From Tetradesmus obliquus (Eukaryota; Chlorophyta; Chlorophyceae; Sphaeropleales; Scenedesmaceae), in NCBI GenBank assembly GCA_030272155.1, contig CP126207.1, forward strand, positions 2,914,001 through 2,978,000: DNA of 64,000 nt, read 5' to 3'. The notes below the pieces were generated by a model. That model was not told where the DNA came from, did not search any database, and saw only the letters and a list, made by a program, of their open reading frames with translations. Below are positions 23,935 through 36,552 of the stretch, one piece after another. Every line of letters starts with the position of its first letter. The first letter of the stretch is position 1. The position numbers were made by a program, and so were the translations under genes.

Positions 23935-24370
23935 TGCAGCACACGCAGGATCAACCCAATGATCGCTGCTGCAGTTTGCATTCACATCACATGATAGGTT
24001 GCAGCTGGGTGGTGTGTGTTGCTGCCGGCTTATGGCATGCTGGCTTGACACTACTTGTGTCAGTAACAACCTTGCTGGTCAGCGGCTGCTGGCACGCTCC
24101 GGCCAGCACTGGCTCATCATCATGTTACCCATCAAGCCATAGCATCAACGCCAGCCAGCACACAGCCAGGACTGGCTGTGGCTGCGGCTGTGTTGGGCGC
24201 ATCATCAGCCACACCGGCTGCATTGGTTTGTGGCGCGGCGCTAGTGCAGTAGTGCGCTTGGATGTTCTGATGGTTCCTGCCGAAAGGTTGTTGCATTCAT
24301 GCTACTGCGGCTCAGCTGCGCGTGGTGTCATGGCTTCCTGCAGCGTGTAACAGGACAAGTTTGTACGGCG

Positions 24371-24434
<64 letters not shown>
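24371..24434 (+). repeat. (ATC)n microsatellite inside a duplicated block
   Basis: About 21 uninterrupted ATC units. The bases that follow, ending 'gttacccatcaagccatag', also occur at about 24,122-24,142. The preceding 'gtttgtacggcg' recurs at about 24,467, so the run sits in a locally duplicated segment. Confidence 0.9.
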
Positions 24435-25023
24435 GTTACCCATCAAGCCATAGCATTTAGTTTTAGTTTGTACGGCGTGTGGTGTTGGTTTCAGATGCAC
24501 AGCACGTAGCTTGTGTGACGGGCCTGGTGCAGTCATCAGTGATAGTATCAGACAGCTGGTAACAGTGTCAATGCCGTTGAAACTTTGGGAGCATCTGGCC
24601 GCTGTGGCAGCGGGGTTCGCTTACATGCGACATGACACCTTGACGCATGGTACATGCACAACTGCGCACCTGCAAGCAATGCTGGACATGTGTTGTACAA
24701 GTTACACACGTGTGCACACCACTTTGCCTTGCTCATAGGCTGCTTCAGAAAACCACCATTCAAAACGCCATGTTGCTTGTGCACACTTCCACCGGCCAAT
24801 GGATATGCCATAGCTTGAACCTAGCGCCAGGCAAGGCTGGGACAGAGAGACCACTGCTAGGCACAAACATGTACTATACGTACAAGTATGCACTTGCAAT
24901 GTGTGACCGTACAGCGATCGCAGGCGCCCATCACCACGCGGGCCTCAGAGCATATGACATATGACACAAATGACGCGATCATCGCGCAGCATAAAGCTGG
25001 TCAACGGCAGTCAAACCGAGAGT

Positions 25024-25180
25024 AACACTGGCAGCCTCTGCGTGGGGCGCAGCCCAGCAGCAACTCAACAATGGCCCGGGGGCCGGCCGGCCTGGGAAAA
25101 AGACCCTTTTCAATGCAGCCAACACTGGCAGTCACCGCATGAAACGCAGCCCAGCAGCAACCCAACAATGGCCCGGCCTG
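25024..25180 (+). repeat. two-copy tandem repeat, about 97 bp period
   Basis: 'aacactggcag' followed by a GCGCAGCCCAGCAGCAAC-type block and CAACAATGGCCCGG is found at about 25,024-25,080 and again at about 25,120-25,175. Confidence 0.75.
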
Positions 25181-25939
25181 AGAGAAAGTCCGACACAGTT
25201 TGTCCTTGCAAGCAACACTGGCATTGCTCGCAAGCCATGCAGCTTGCGCCATATGCATGCAGCAGGGGCAGCTGCCAAATCTGGCCAGCAGCATGTGGCC
25301 ACGCAACCGCACCATCAGCCCGTGCTGGACCCACACACATGCCAGCACAACAGCCGAGCCATGCTCAAACAGCCATTCAGAGACACCCAACACAACTACA
25401 GCTGCGCAGCAGCAGCAGGCCGTCGCAGGTGAGGCTGCCGCGGCGGCATTTGCCTGCCAACCGTCACGCCAGCTCAGCTTCAAAAGAGCACAGGCACAGC
25501 AGGCAGAGACAGTAATAAGACAATCCATGGCGCCACAGCAGCCAACACATATACTGGGGTCAACTGAGGCTACCGCAGAAGCTGTTGCGGTGGTCAAACA
25601 TCCCACGACGATTAGTAATAATAAGAAGCCCAGCAGGTTTGACCAGGGCGGCTGCGGGCTGACCTGGCAGCGCAGAGCAGCAGCAAAGCCGGTCAACATT
25701 TGACCAGGTCAGCGTTTGACCAGGGTATATACCTCCGCCTCACTAACTGCCCCCCAACAGCAAGCGCGTCAAGCGGCACTCGAAACATCGGCATGCATCC
25801 GCTGAATGCAGACCCACAGAGTGCAGGCAAACGGGTTGCGGGGAAGAGTTCCAGTGCAGTCGGGTGCGCCAGAGTCGGTTCAAACCGTGTAGGTTCAAAC
25901 CGGGTGGAATCAGCCCGCAGCAACCCACACGCGCAGCTG

Positions 25940-26385
25940 CACTGCATGGCTGCAAATAACTCAGTGAGGGCCGCCAACATATAATAGGGGCTGCCACAAG
26001 AAGTGACGCCCAGCATACTAACAAGGTGTAGTTGCACACCGCAACCCAGCAACACGTTCAGGCGGCTCAGCAAGCCGTGAAAGCATAGCCGCAAACAACG
26101 CAGCCAGGCCCGCCAACGTATAATAAGGGCTGCCACAAGGAGTGACGCCCAGCGCATACCAACAAGGTGTAGCAGCACACCGCAACCCAGCAACACGTTT
26201 CGACGGTTCAGCAAACTATGCAAGCATGGCCGCAACCAACGCAGCCAGGGCCGCCACCATATAATAAGGGCTGTCGTGGGTGACGCCCAGGGCATACCAA
26301 CAAGGTGTAGCACACCGCAACATAGCCACACGTTCGGACGGCTCAACACACTTCGCTCAACAAAATAGTAGCGACCAACACAGCA
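25940..26385 (+). repeat. tandem repeat of about 140 bp, three copies plus part of a fourth
   Basis: Units start with CCGCCA(A/C)C(A/G)TATAATA at 25,971, 26,110 and 26,251, giving periods of 139 and 141. Each contains GTGACGCCCAGC, ACAAGGTGTAG and CACACCGCAAC. The unit tail (CATGGC-GCAA-AAC) also occurs just before the first unit. Confidence 0.88.
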
Positions 26386-26540
26386 CGAAAAGGCCTGCAA
26401 CACACGTTTTAGAGAGCTCGGCAGCCAACAGCTCAGCATGCAATCGAATAGTAGCGCCCACAACACTCAGATCCACATGGATATTAGCCACACTTAGCAG
26501 CGCACTACTCAGGGCTGGTGCAGCACAGCCAGTGGCAGCC

Positions 26541-26587
26541 GGTTTAGGGGTTTTAGGGTTCAGGGTTTCAACCCCTATCCCTAAACC
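26541..26587. repeat. telomere-motif hairpin 1
   Basis: GGTTTAGGGG and further TTTAGGG-like repeats on one side face CCCTAAACC on the other, with a short loop. Confidence 0.75.
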
Positions 26588-26855
26588 GCCCCTCCAGGAG
26601 CGCACACAGACACACGCCATGCCCTGCAGCACTGCTGCTCCCTCCGCCTGCCTCTGTGGACGTGTGCTGCGCGCACAACAGTTGGGGCGCACAATAGTAG
26701 AGGATGTATCAACTCGCGATAGCACTGATACGCCTTCACATGGTGCCGTAACAACAGGGGCCGACATGTGTGCCCACCCCTCTCGCTGACTGTCGACAGT
26801 AGTACGGCTGCTGTTGCTGTTCTGGAAAGCAGCGCTGCTCTGGAGGCTGTGTGGT

Positions 26856-26899
26856 GTTTAGGGTTTAGGGTTTAGTGTAAAACCGTAACCCTAAACCCT
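26856..26899. repeat. telomere-motif hairpin 2
   Basis: Three TTTAGGG-type units are followed after a few bases by CCCTAAACCC, so the strand can fold on itself. Confidence 0.8.
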
Positions 26900-27400
26900 T
26901 GCCTGCAATAATATGCTGCGCCCCCGGCACGCATCACTCTCACCCGCTGCCGGTCTGTGTGTTGTTGTGGAAAACAAAGTTTTGCGGCAGTGGAGCCTAA
27001 AGGAAAGAAAGGGCTGCCACGCCACCCCACCCAACCTTAAAAAGACACACTCAAGCACTGGCAGCAGCACAGCACACATGCTGCGTATGTGCAGCTTTCA
27101 GAACGCGAAACAAGCGGCAGCAGCCGTGCAATCAAATCAAATGCAGTAATAGAGAGTGCCAAAAGTAAGTCTGCAGCAAACAAACAAACACAATGCCGCC
27201 TGCACAACAGCAGGCCCTGGCGGGAGGCCGGGGGCGCCTCCCTGTCACTCCTCACAAAATAACATGTTACTAACATTTTAGTAACTACTAGCTGGGCAGC
27301 AGCACATCGCTGCATCAGCAATGGGCAGTGCTGGTAGTACAAGTGCCGCCAATTCAAAACATAACAACATAGTAGCAGGGCCAGGAGCAGTGCACACTCG

Positions 27401-27452
27401 CATTGCATTGCATTGCATTGCATCGTTTTGCACTGCATTGCATTGCAACGCT
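27401..27452 (+). repeat. (CATTG)n pentanucleotide run
   Basis: Five perfect CATTG units, then imperfect CATTG/CTTTG units. Confidence 0.85.
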
Positions 27453-29101
27453 TTGCACTGCATGCGGCCAGCAGCAGCCCGCCGCCGGCAGCACATGCTG
27501 CAGTGCTGTACAACTAAATCTTGCAGGGGAGGTTTAAGGCAGAGCAAAGCCCTGATGACAGCCCAGGTTTCATTGCCGCTAGTTAATAGTACCCACTCCT
27601 AAAAACACGCCTGGCCTCACGTCAAACCTCAATGCAGACAAGGCAGAGACAATCCATGGAGGCAGCAGCAGCAGGTCGGGACTCGCTGCTTCAGACCTAA
27701 AACACACCTAAGACGTGCACGGTCTACTTACCACAGTCAAGCTGAACCCTGCCGCATGCATAAAAATGCCATACGCCAAACAATCCAATCCTAGCATCCC
27801 AGCGCTAATGCTGTTTGGCAAGCCAGCCGTGTGCTACGAGCCACTGCCCCACAATCCAATCCTAGGCCAGCGCAATTGCTCGTCTGCAAAGCAAGCAAGC
27901 CATGTGTGCTAGCAGCCACTGCCCCCAACAATGCAACACTACTCAGGCGGCAAGAGGCAAGTGCAGTGCAGCAGCAGCGATGACCAGCAAGTGCGTGCAA
28001 AAGCAGCATGGCTCCAAGCCAGTGCACTACCAGCCCCATTGCAATGGCGTGCTCAGGCAGCAGGCATGCACTCACTGCATTGCTCAGGCAAGTGGCATGC
28101 ACAGTGCAGCTACAGCAAGCAGTGGCAATCAACACATGCTTGCAACCAGCACGGAACAGCACCACGCTGCTGCTGCTGCTGCTGCTGCTGCTGTGAGTGT
28201 GCATTATTCCCCGCTACACATTTCCCCGACTGCCACACACACACGGGACATGCAGTGCTGCAGGCATGCTGCGCTGCACCGCCTGCAGGCATTGCACTGG
28301 CAGGTGCTGCACACATGCAGCCCCTTCCCTCACGCACTCGGCGTGCAGCCCCAGCAGCATGCAGCATGACACAGCAGCGCAGCCGGCGCAGCAGCAGCAG
28401 CAAGGCTCGAAGGCCCCTGGGTGCAGCCACGTCACTGGTGCGCCCAGCAGGCTGCTTGGTTCCGACACAGTTGCTGCCAGCGGCTGCAGCAGGGCTCCCC
28501 ACAAGGCCTCAAAATCAAAAGCAGCAGCAGCAGCAGCAGCAACAGCAGCGCCCCTCGCCCAACCCACAGGCTTGACGTGCCATCCCCGCACACCTGCTCA
28601 GCCATCAAGCCGTGCCATGTTATAACAGTGTTAGTAACATACGCATATGACATCAAATGCAGGACGCTTGTCTGACAGGCGCTGCGGCTGCCGCAGTTGG
28701 CTAAAAACAGCCAGTCTGCCAGCATGCATGAAAAGCCACAAGCAGAGGCAGCCGGCAGCCTTGCGCGTCAGACAAGCAAAGTAACAAGCAAAAGCAACAG
28801 GTGGTGGCGACACAGCTGCGCAGCAACGCCAAACATGTGCCTTGGGTGCTACACAGCCCCGCCATAGACTATTCTTTCTTTCAGTATTTCTAGCAATATT
28901 TCTGGCCGGCAAACAGACAGTAAGCAGCAGGAGCTGCCTGCATGCCGAACCCCAAATGTGTAAGGACTCACGCAGCCAAAACAACCGCAGCTGGCCTAAA
29001 CAACCGCAGCTGGCCGAAACGACGCTCAAGCTCAGCATCTTCTGCTGGTGGGGCGGGCACTGGCACAGCGCAAAACAGCTCAAGCTCAGCAGCTGGCCTA
29101 A

Positions 29102-29165
29102 ACACAGCTCAAGCTCAGCAGCTGGCCTAAACACAGCTCAAGCTCAGCAGCTGGCCTAAACAAAG
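29102..29165 (+). repeat. 29 bp tandem repeat
   Basis: The unit with CAGCTCAAGCTCAGCAG and CTGGCCTAAACA repeats at a 29-base period. A diverged earlier copy lies at about 29,073. Confidence 0.85.
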
Positions 29166-29271
29166 CATGCAGCTGATAATGCTGATAAGGCTTGCCGTGA
29201 CCCGGCGCCAGGTGGCCAGGCGCGCGCAAAATGTGTGGCTCACATCGGCAAGGCCAAAGGCAGCAGCAGTG

Positions 29272-29300
29272 TGTATGTGTGTGTGTGTGTGTGTGTGTAT
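29272..29300 (+). repeat. (GT)n microsatellite
   Basis: About fourteen GT units with one A interruption near the end. Confidence 0.9.
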
Positions 29301-29408
29301 GTGCGATGCTCAGAGCACAGTGACTCAGCAAGTCCTGCCAAACTGTAGTAAATGAAGCAACAACGAACCCAACAGTAGTAGTATAGTAAGCAACCGCCGG
29401 CCCAGGAT

Positions 29409-29577
29409 GGTGCAGTGAGGTGGATGTGCATTGCCTGTCGCTCTCTCTGCAGCAGCCCTGGGAAAAGGTTAGGGTTAAGGGTTTTGGGCCCCTAGACCCC
29501 TATACCCTAAACCCTAAATGGTGCAGTGAGGTGGATGTGCATTGCCTGTCGCTCTCTCTGCAGCAGCCCCGGGAAAA
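29409..29577. repeat. 58 bp direct repeat flanking a telomere-motif hairpin
   Basis: The block 29,409-29,466 (GGTGCAGTGAGGTGGATGTG … GGGAAAA) recurs at 29,519-29,577 with about one change. Between them, 29,467-29,518 is an inverted pair of TTAGGG and CCCTAAA motifs. Confidence 0.88.
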
Positions 29578-29609
29578 CTACTAGCCCATGACACTCGCTG
29601 CGCCGCCGC

Positions 29610-29650
29610 AGGGTTCAGGGTTTACGGTTTGGTTTGAACCCTAAACCCTA
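29610..29650. repeat. telomere-motif hairpin 3
   Basis: GGGTTCAGGGTTTACGG faces CCCTAAACCCTA across a short spacer. Confidence 0.7.
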
Positions 29651-30152
29651 CAGCCCGCGCCCCCTCCTACTATCAGCACGCCGCAGCACACCAGCTGCAG
29701 TGACTGCAGGTCGGCCGCGCGCGCCTGCAGCAGCAGCCGGTGATTCAAACAGCACGGCTCCGACCCATGATGTATTGTGACAACATTGTGCATGCACGGT
29801 AGTAAAAGCAACCCGAGCAGCACCCTAACTGGCCTTCAGATGGCCTGCAAACCCCCTGCCAGCTGCTGCTGCCGCAGCAACACAATGGAATCAAGGGGAT
29901 TTGATCCTCCAATGCTCCAGCGCTATGTACTAGACAGCAGGGCATGCGTGGCCGCAACAACACTTGATCGGAAAGCACACACACAAATGAACCGCATTCC
30001 ACACACACTCCTGCCGTAGCCAGCTTCGCGCCACCTGACTGACCCCTGCCCCGCCTGACAGACTTCCCTCAGTACCGTCACATCATATCATATGTCATAA
30101 CCTGATCATGATCATACTCAATCTAACTAGTAGTAAATAGCGCATCAATGCA

Positions 30153-30330
30153 GGGCCCGTGCAGTGCGCAGTGAACAGCAGTCCCTGCACACGCCTGCCT
30201 GCCTGCATGCCCCCTCACAACACACACATCATCTCATCATCAACATAATAGTGCAGAGCAGCGCAGCAGCCGGCAGTGCGCAGTGAACAGCAGCGCTTGC
30301 ACACGCCTGCCCGCCTGCCTGCCTGCATGC
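30153..30330 (+). repeat. duplicated 60 bp block
   Basis: GTGCGCAGTGAACAGCAG, CACACGCCTGCC and the CCTGCATGC run occur at about 30,155-30,212 and 30,275-30,332. Confidence 0.75.
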
Positions 30331-31173
30331 ACCCATCGCCACGCACACACAGCATAGCCGCAGAGTGCCACAGCATGTAAACACTTGCTTTTTGCACCCG
30401 TCAGAAGAGCGCGGCACGGCACTGTTTGGCACGCAGCTTGCGGCAACATACACCTGATACAGGGTGCGGAAACCGAGCGACAGCACCTGTGATAATAACA
30501 TGTTAGTGACATGACAAACTAACAGCAAAGGCATCACCCACGCACTGTTGGAAACACGAATCGACAGCCTGCTGCTGCAGCAGACAGCAGCAGCGCTTCA
30601 CGCCAAACGTAAGCAAGCAAGCAAGCAGCATATCTGATATCCTCCAGCCAGCAGCAGCCAAGGCTATGCCTAATACAGTGGGGCGGGCAGCGGCCAGCGG
30701 TGCAGCGCTGCCGCCAGTACGCAGCCCGCATTTCGAAATCCACATCTTTACTTCAAATTCCTGACCACATTGTCAGCATACATGCCGGCAACAAGCGACC
30801 ATGCCGGCGCAGCGTAGCCTCCCAATACAATGCATGCGCTGCGCGGCGCGGCACATCACACCTGCTGAGCATTGCCGCCGCAGGGTTCAGGGTTTAGGCC
30901 CCGCAGGCGACAAGCCGGCTCGCCCCTCCGCCCCCGCCCCTCTCTCTAAACGGCCTCAGCTGCTGCTGCTGCTGCTGCTGCAGCACCAACAAAGCAAGCC
31001 AAACAAAGCAAGCCACACAGAGCCAAGCGCGTGACAGGTCTCGCTCACACACGCGGCTTTGAAGAGGGCCCCTGTGAACGAGGTTAAGAAGGCTTTCGTG
31101 ATAGCTTGACAGATGCGATAAGTGCCGGCTGCCATTCAAAGCCATTTCCGATGTAAGGTACACACACATGATA

Positions 31174-31216
31174 GGGGTTTAGGGGTTTAAAGCCTTAACC
31201 CTAAACCCTAAACCCT
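31174..31216. repeat. telomere-motif hairpin 4
   Basis: GGGGTTTAGGGGTTTAAAG is followed directly by CCTTAACCCTAAACCCTAAA. Confidence 0.8.
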
Positions 31217-31623
31217 CGCAACATAACAGTAACGCCCTCGCACCATGCTTGCTGGTAGTATGGTGCGATGGCGACAGGTCAGCCCCCACACGCGTAAGCA
31301 CTTACGTAATAAAACACACCGTGGCGCTGCCAAAACCGCATTGCATACACGCAGCGCCCAATGTGGCGCAAGCTGCGAGTGTCACTGCCGTTGCAGCTGC
31401 CGGGAAAGCACCTCAAAACGCAATGCAAGGCGCTGGGATGCTCACACGCATGCATGCACACCTGCTGCTGCTGCCGCTGCAGTGGCATACCGCGGCAGCC
31501 AGCACACATGCGCGATTGTAACCAAATGGGAGCAGCTGCGAGCGGCAGCCAGCAAACAAGCAGCACCAGGAGCAGCACGGTGGGTAGGCAGCCTGAGCGG
31601 TCCCACCGCACAACCCGAATGTG

Positions 31624-31660
<37 letters not shown>

Positions 31661-31791
31661 GTGCACCCTGCCGCAACACGGCGCCATGCGGCCATATCTA
31701 ATATATGTTTGCGTGGTGTGATGTACATCGTGTGTGCTCCCCGCCATATCAAAAACACGCCCCCGCAAAGCAAAACTCAAATTTCACGCAC

Positions 31792-31828
<37 letters not shown>

Positions 31829-34208
31829 CAATCTGGTGTGGTGTAGTAATGCACACCGGCAGTGACAGGAACGCGCCTGATTGCTTGCTGCTCGGGGCTG
31901 CACAGCAGTTCCCTTTCAGTCGCAGCAGCAGATGCATGTTGTGGATTTGAGAATGCGCGCAGCAGGAGACACATACCCCAGAAATATATACTGAAGCCAC
32001 ACACTCGTAAGGCCTGGCTGAACCAGGCTGCAGCTGGAATGTGATACAACAGCAAGCATGGCCGCTTCAGCAATCGTGGCGGGCAAAAGACATGCAAAGA
32101 ACGGAGGGACACGCACATCAACAGCAGCACAAGTGTACGGCTGCTGCATGTCGCAGCACCCTAGATAACAGCAGCATGAGGACAGTCTCTACCCTGCAGG
32201 GTTCTGGCACTACTGCCACCTGCCTCAGTAGCTGCTGCTGCTGCTGCTGCCTCAGACGTACAAAACATGTGTGCGCATGTGCATATCAGTTGGCAGGGGA
32301 AGAAAAAAAGCTCCCCCATTCTGTCGTCAACCGCTGCTGCTGCTGCTGTTATCAGCTGGGCAAGCTCAGGCCAGGATCCACACAAAAGGGCAAAGGGGGA
32401 AAACACACGCCTCGCAGCTGCCAAAGGCATGAGGCTGCTGCTGCTGCTGCTGCTGCTGCCATCAGCTGGGCAAGCTCAGGGAAGGTCCAGCCAGGGAGAA
32501 AACAAAAACACGCCTCGCAGATGCCACGAGACAAGGCAGCCACCAACCCAAGTGCCGCAATGTGTGCACGCATGGCAAAGCAACACACACAGGCACATGG
32601 CGGCAGCGCCTGTGGCCGCATCATGCCTGTGTGGGGTTTAGGGTTTAGGGTGACGTGCTCGGCAGCAGGGCCCAGGCAAATCGAGCTGGGCCTGCAACCG
32701 TCGCTCAAGCGCACACGCAGTGCACAGTTCCTGTCATGTTCCGTGCATACCACAGCAAGCACAGCCTGCGCCGCATGGCATGTTCATGTGCATGCATGCT
32801 GAGCGCAAGGTGCAAGCCCATGCAGCCCAGCACAGCACAGCAAAAACACAAGAGAGCACAGCAAGCACTCGAGTCTGTGGGTTTCAGGAGACAGCAGCAG
32901 CGCCGCCGCAACTCAACAGCAGCAGGCGCCGCCGCTGCCAATACAAGCCGCCCCGTCAGGTGTAGCATACGCGATGTGGTAGCCCCATGCGCGCAGCAGA
33001 CGGCGATGGTATCTGCACATTCGTGCACGTGCGTGCATGCTGTATACCGCTATGCTGCTGCTGCACTTGATGGGTGATGTGATGCGGCGTCCATGTGCAC
33101 TCTACAGCTAGACCACCCACATGTGCAGTGCAGCAGCAGACAACAAAGTGTAGTAGCAGACAACAAACTGCCCACGAAGGCTACGCAAAGGCCCCGCTAC
33201 ACAACCCCCTGGCGGTTCATAATACTAACATGTGTTATAACAAGTGACAGTTGTGTTATAACACACGCTTTCCCTCGTCCTCCCGCAAGCATACACATCA
33301 TGCACTGCTGGCGTGCCAGATTGCTGATCTGATTCATAAACCCTAACTCCTCCATGCAGTGTGCAGCAGCCACTGCCTGACATCCGCACCATTGCAACTG
33401 CTGTGATCCAGCCAAGCTCTGCATGACAACATAACACAACAAAGTAACAAGTGACAACTGACAGAGTCGACGGCCAGGTGAATCGAGCGCTGCAGCAGGC
33501 CTGCAGCTTCCCGCCGCTCGCATTTCAAAATCCAAATCTACATTTTGACTTTTGAATTCTCAACATCGTTGTCATCATTGCCGCCGTCATCATGATCATG
33601 ACATGTCACCTATCATAACACCACCATCGCAGCATACCGTGCAGTGCTGTGTATGCCTCATGCCAGCTGCCGCAGCCATCACTGCTTCAATCAATCGGCT
33701 GCAGCTGCCCCCATGAGCACCACACTAAAGGCACTAGCAGCACGTTCTGACCATCTCCAAAGCGTATCAAAAGCACGTTCATGCTCGCTGTACTCAGTCG
33801 CTGCTGCAGCAGCATGCGTGGCCGCTGCTGCAGCCAGCCACCATATCACACACAGCTGCACAGCAACTGCTGCAAGCATTGAAACCTAGGCCCGTGCATC
33901 TGCCCGCTGTGAGCAGCAGTGCAAGCTCTGCAAGCCACCGAGGCGAAAAGCACAGCCAGCTGCTGCTGCTGCTGCGGGTGCTGCATGCCAGTCAGGCGAA
34001 CACCTGGCATGATCCATAGCACCCACCACCACCACCACCGCCAGCAGCAGCAGCAGCAGCAGTTCAGGCAGACAACACCAACAGAAGAATAACTGCAACC
34101 AACACAACATCAGCAGCAGCAGCAGCAGGCTGCGCCCCTGCTAAAGAGGCTGCTGCTGCTGCTGCTGGGCTGGCTGCGTGTTGTGAGGCCTCTTTGACAC
34201 CCCCCAAA

Positions 34209-34539
34209 ACCCTGAGGAGGCCGGGGTGGCACTCCTCGCATCCCAGCAGCACGCTAGGGTTTAAAGGCCATGCCATGGCCCATAAACCCTAAGCCTACTG
34301 CTGCCCAGCCCAGCTGTAGAAGGGCCCACTGCCTGAGGAGGCCAGGGAGGCACTCCTCGCATCCCAGCAGCGCTCTAGGGTTTAGAAGTAGCCACGGCCC
34401 CAAAGCCCTAAACCCTACTGCTGCCCAGCCCAGCTGTAGAGGGGCCCACTGCCTGAAGAGGCCAGGGAGGCAACATGTAGAGCCGCGCAGCGCTTTTAGG
34501 GTTCGGCATAGGGTAGGGTTTTAGGTGTCTCGTAAAAAC
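34209..34539 (-). repeat. echoes of the GYF-gene C-terminus downstream of its stop
   Basis: On the minus strand, 34,415-34,473 and 34,295-34,366 repeat the coding for the last roughly 20 residues (…GPFYSWAGQQ type) with the TAG stop. 34,209-34,246 repeats an inner piece without the stop. They are separated by TTTAGGG-like motifs and lie beyond the genuine stop at 34,540-34,542. Confidence 0.88.
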
Positions 34540-34622
34540 CTACTGCTGCCCAGCCCAGCTGTAGAAGGGCCCACTGCCTGAGGAGGCCAGGGAGGCACTC
34601 CTGGCCTGGTCCATCATCATCA

Positions 34623-34660
<38 letters not shown>

Positions 34661-34961
34661 AGCATGAGCATGCCTGCTGTCACTGCAGTGCTGCCAGCAG
34701 CACTGAAGGAGCTCATAGCACCATAGCCCGCACCACCCACCTGCTGCTGCTGCTGCTGCATGTACTGCTGCTGCATGTACTGATGTTGGTTGTACTGCTG
34801 GCCGGCGCCCGGCAGTACAAGGGGCGAGGACACATCTGGGATCTGGGCCCCAGGGTTTTGCAGCACCATGTAAACCCCAGGCCCGGCGGCTGACAGCTCA
34901 GCAGAGGCAGCAGCAGCAGCAGCATTGGCCAGGAAGGGCGAGCCAGAGCCGGCAGCAGCAA

Positions 34962-34992
<31 letters not shown>

Positions 34993-35782
34993 CCAGGCGT
35001 GCTGCAGCACCTGCATGCTGCTGCTGCTGCCGCCCATGTAGCCGTACGCTGCTGCTGCTGCTGCTGCTGCTGCTGATCCTGTGTCAGAGACCAGGGAAGG
35101 GCTAGCAGCCCCGCTGCTGGCTGCTTGGTGTGCGAGCGAGTTGGCGTTGCTGCTGCTGCTGAGGCTGCTGCTGTGTCCTGCATTGCCGCTGCTGCTGCCG
35201 TAGCCGTCCCAGCCGCCGGCAGCAGCAGCAGCAGCAGCAGCAGGCACCAGCATGGCACCGGAGGCCATACCCATCATGCGCTGCTGCTGCTGCTGCTGCA
35301 TTGCCAGCTGCTGCTGCTGCTGCTGCATCATGGCAGCCGCTGCGCTGCTGCTGTGCTGCCCTCCATATGCCCCAGACCCTACAGGACTATACATGACCCC
35401 ACCCCCAGGCATCATCATCAGCTGCTGCTGCTGCTGCTGCATGTATGCCGCACCCTGCTGCTGCTGCATCATCGGCAGCAGCATCTGGCCCTGCATACCT
35501 GCTGCTGCTGCTGCTGCTGTTGCTGAGTATGCTGCACCAGGCTGCACACCAAACTGCCTCATCCCCCAAGAGCCGTCGCCCTGCGCTGCTGCTGCTGCTG
35601 CTGCTGAGGGGGCAGGCGGTGCTTGCAGGATGCTGGCACCCCCAGCACCGCCGGCGGCTGCTGCTGCCTGGTGGGCTGCGGCGGCGGCTGGTGGGCCGAG
35701 CTGATCAACAGCCACCAGGGGTGGTGGGCTGCCGGCACCGGCCCACACCAGCGGCTGCCACTCGGGCTGCAGGCACAACAGA

Positions 35783-35813
<31 letters not shown>

Positions 35814-36195
35814 GCAGCAGCAATAGTGTAAGGCAGGCGTTCGACAGCCCTGGCTTGAGCAGCAGCAGTGGGCAGTGATGCCCGGCAATGCTGCAAGCAC
35901 AACACTTGATCAACGGTTTCCATGATGACGATGATGATGACAATGAATAATTACATGCAAACTGCAATCCCACTGTCAACAACAAGGGTGGCAGCTGTCA
36001 CAACAGCCACTGCCACCCCGCAACCCTACAGCAGCTGCACCTAAACCCTGATGCAATTTGTTCGAAACCCTGAACCCTCAGCCCTGCACCCACCGCTGCG
36101 CCCGCGAATGCGCCCCTGCTGACCACGTCCTGCCACTTGACCGTGTTGTAGACCCAGCCGTTGGCAACGTTGTCAAGCAGCGCACCCAGCGGCCT

Positions 36196-36237
<42 letters not shown>

Positions 36238-36292
36238 CATTCAGTGAGCACAGCCGTTGGCAATGTTGTCCAGCAGCGCACCCAGAGGCCTG

Positions 36293-36323
<31 letters not shown>

Positions 36324-36408
36324 GGGGTGGTGTTGTCAGACACAGGGTAAGCAAGCAGGCCCAGTTGTTGGCCACATTGTCTAGCAGCGCACCCAGCGGC
36401 CTGCAGCA

Positions 36409-36441
<33 letters not shown>

Positions 36442-36495
36442 CGTTCAGTGAGCACAGCCGTTGGCAATGTTGTCCAGCAGCGCACCAAGAGGCCT

Positions 36496-36552
<57 letters not shown>

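Larger units (their letters stand above)
23935..34539. other. 10.6 kb gene-poor, repeat-rich interval
   Basis: I find no conserved protein, RNA gene or intact transposon. It contains (CAT)n, (GT)n and (CATTG)n runs, short tandem arrays (about 100, 140 and 29 bp units), duplicated blocks, and several TTTAGGG/CCCTAAA hairpins. These features are listed separately. Long open frames are triplet-repeat artefacts. Confidence 0.6.

Noticed and set aside
24312-24536. ORF with about 21 Met codons in a row
   Set aside because: It is a translation of the (ATC)n microsatellite.
30454-30486. Possible 33-base microexon coding VLSLGFRTLYQ between a perfect-looking acceptor and donor on the minus strand
   Set aside because: It stands alone, with no partner exons or conserved context; chance matches to CAG and GT are common here.
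26541-32650. A true chromosome end
   Set aside because: The TTTAGGG stretches are short, inverted and internal, with genes on both sides.
34540-35766. Plus-strand Cys/Leu-rich ORFs opposite the last GYF-gene exon
   Set aside because: They are the complement of poly-Gln and poly-Ala codons; the minus-strand exon is the supported one.
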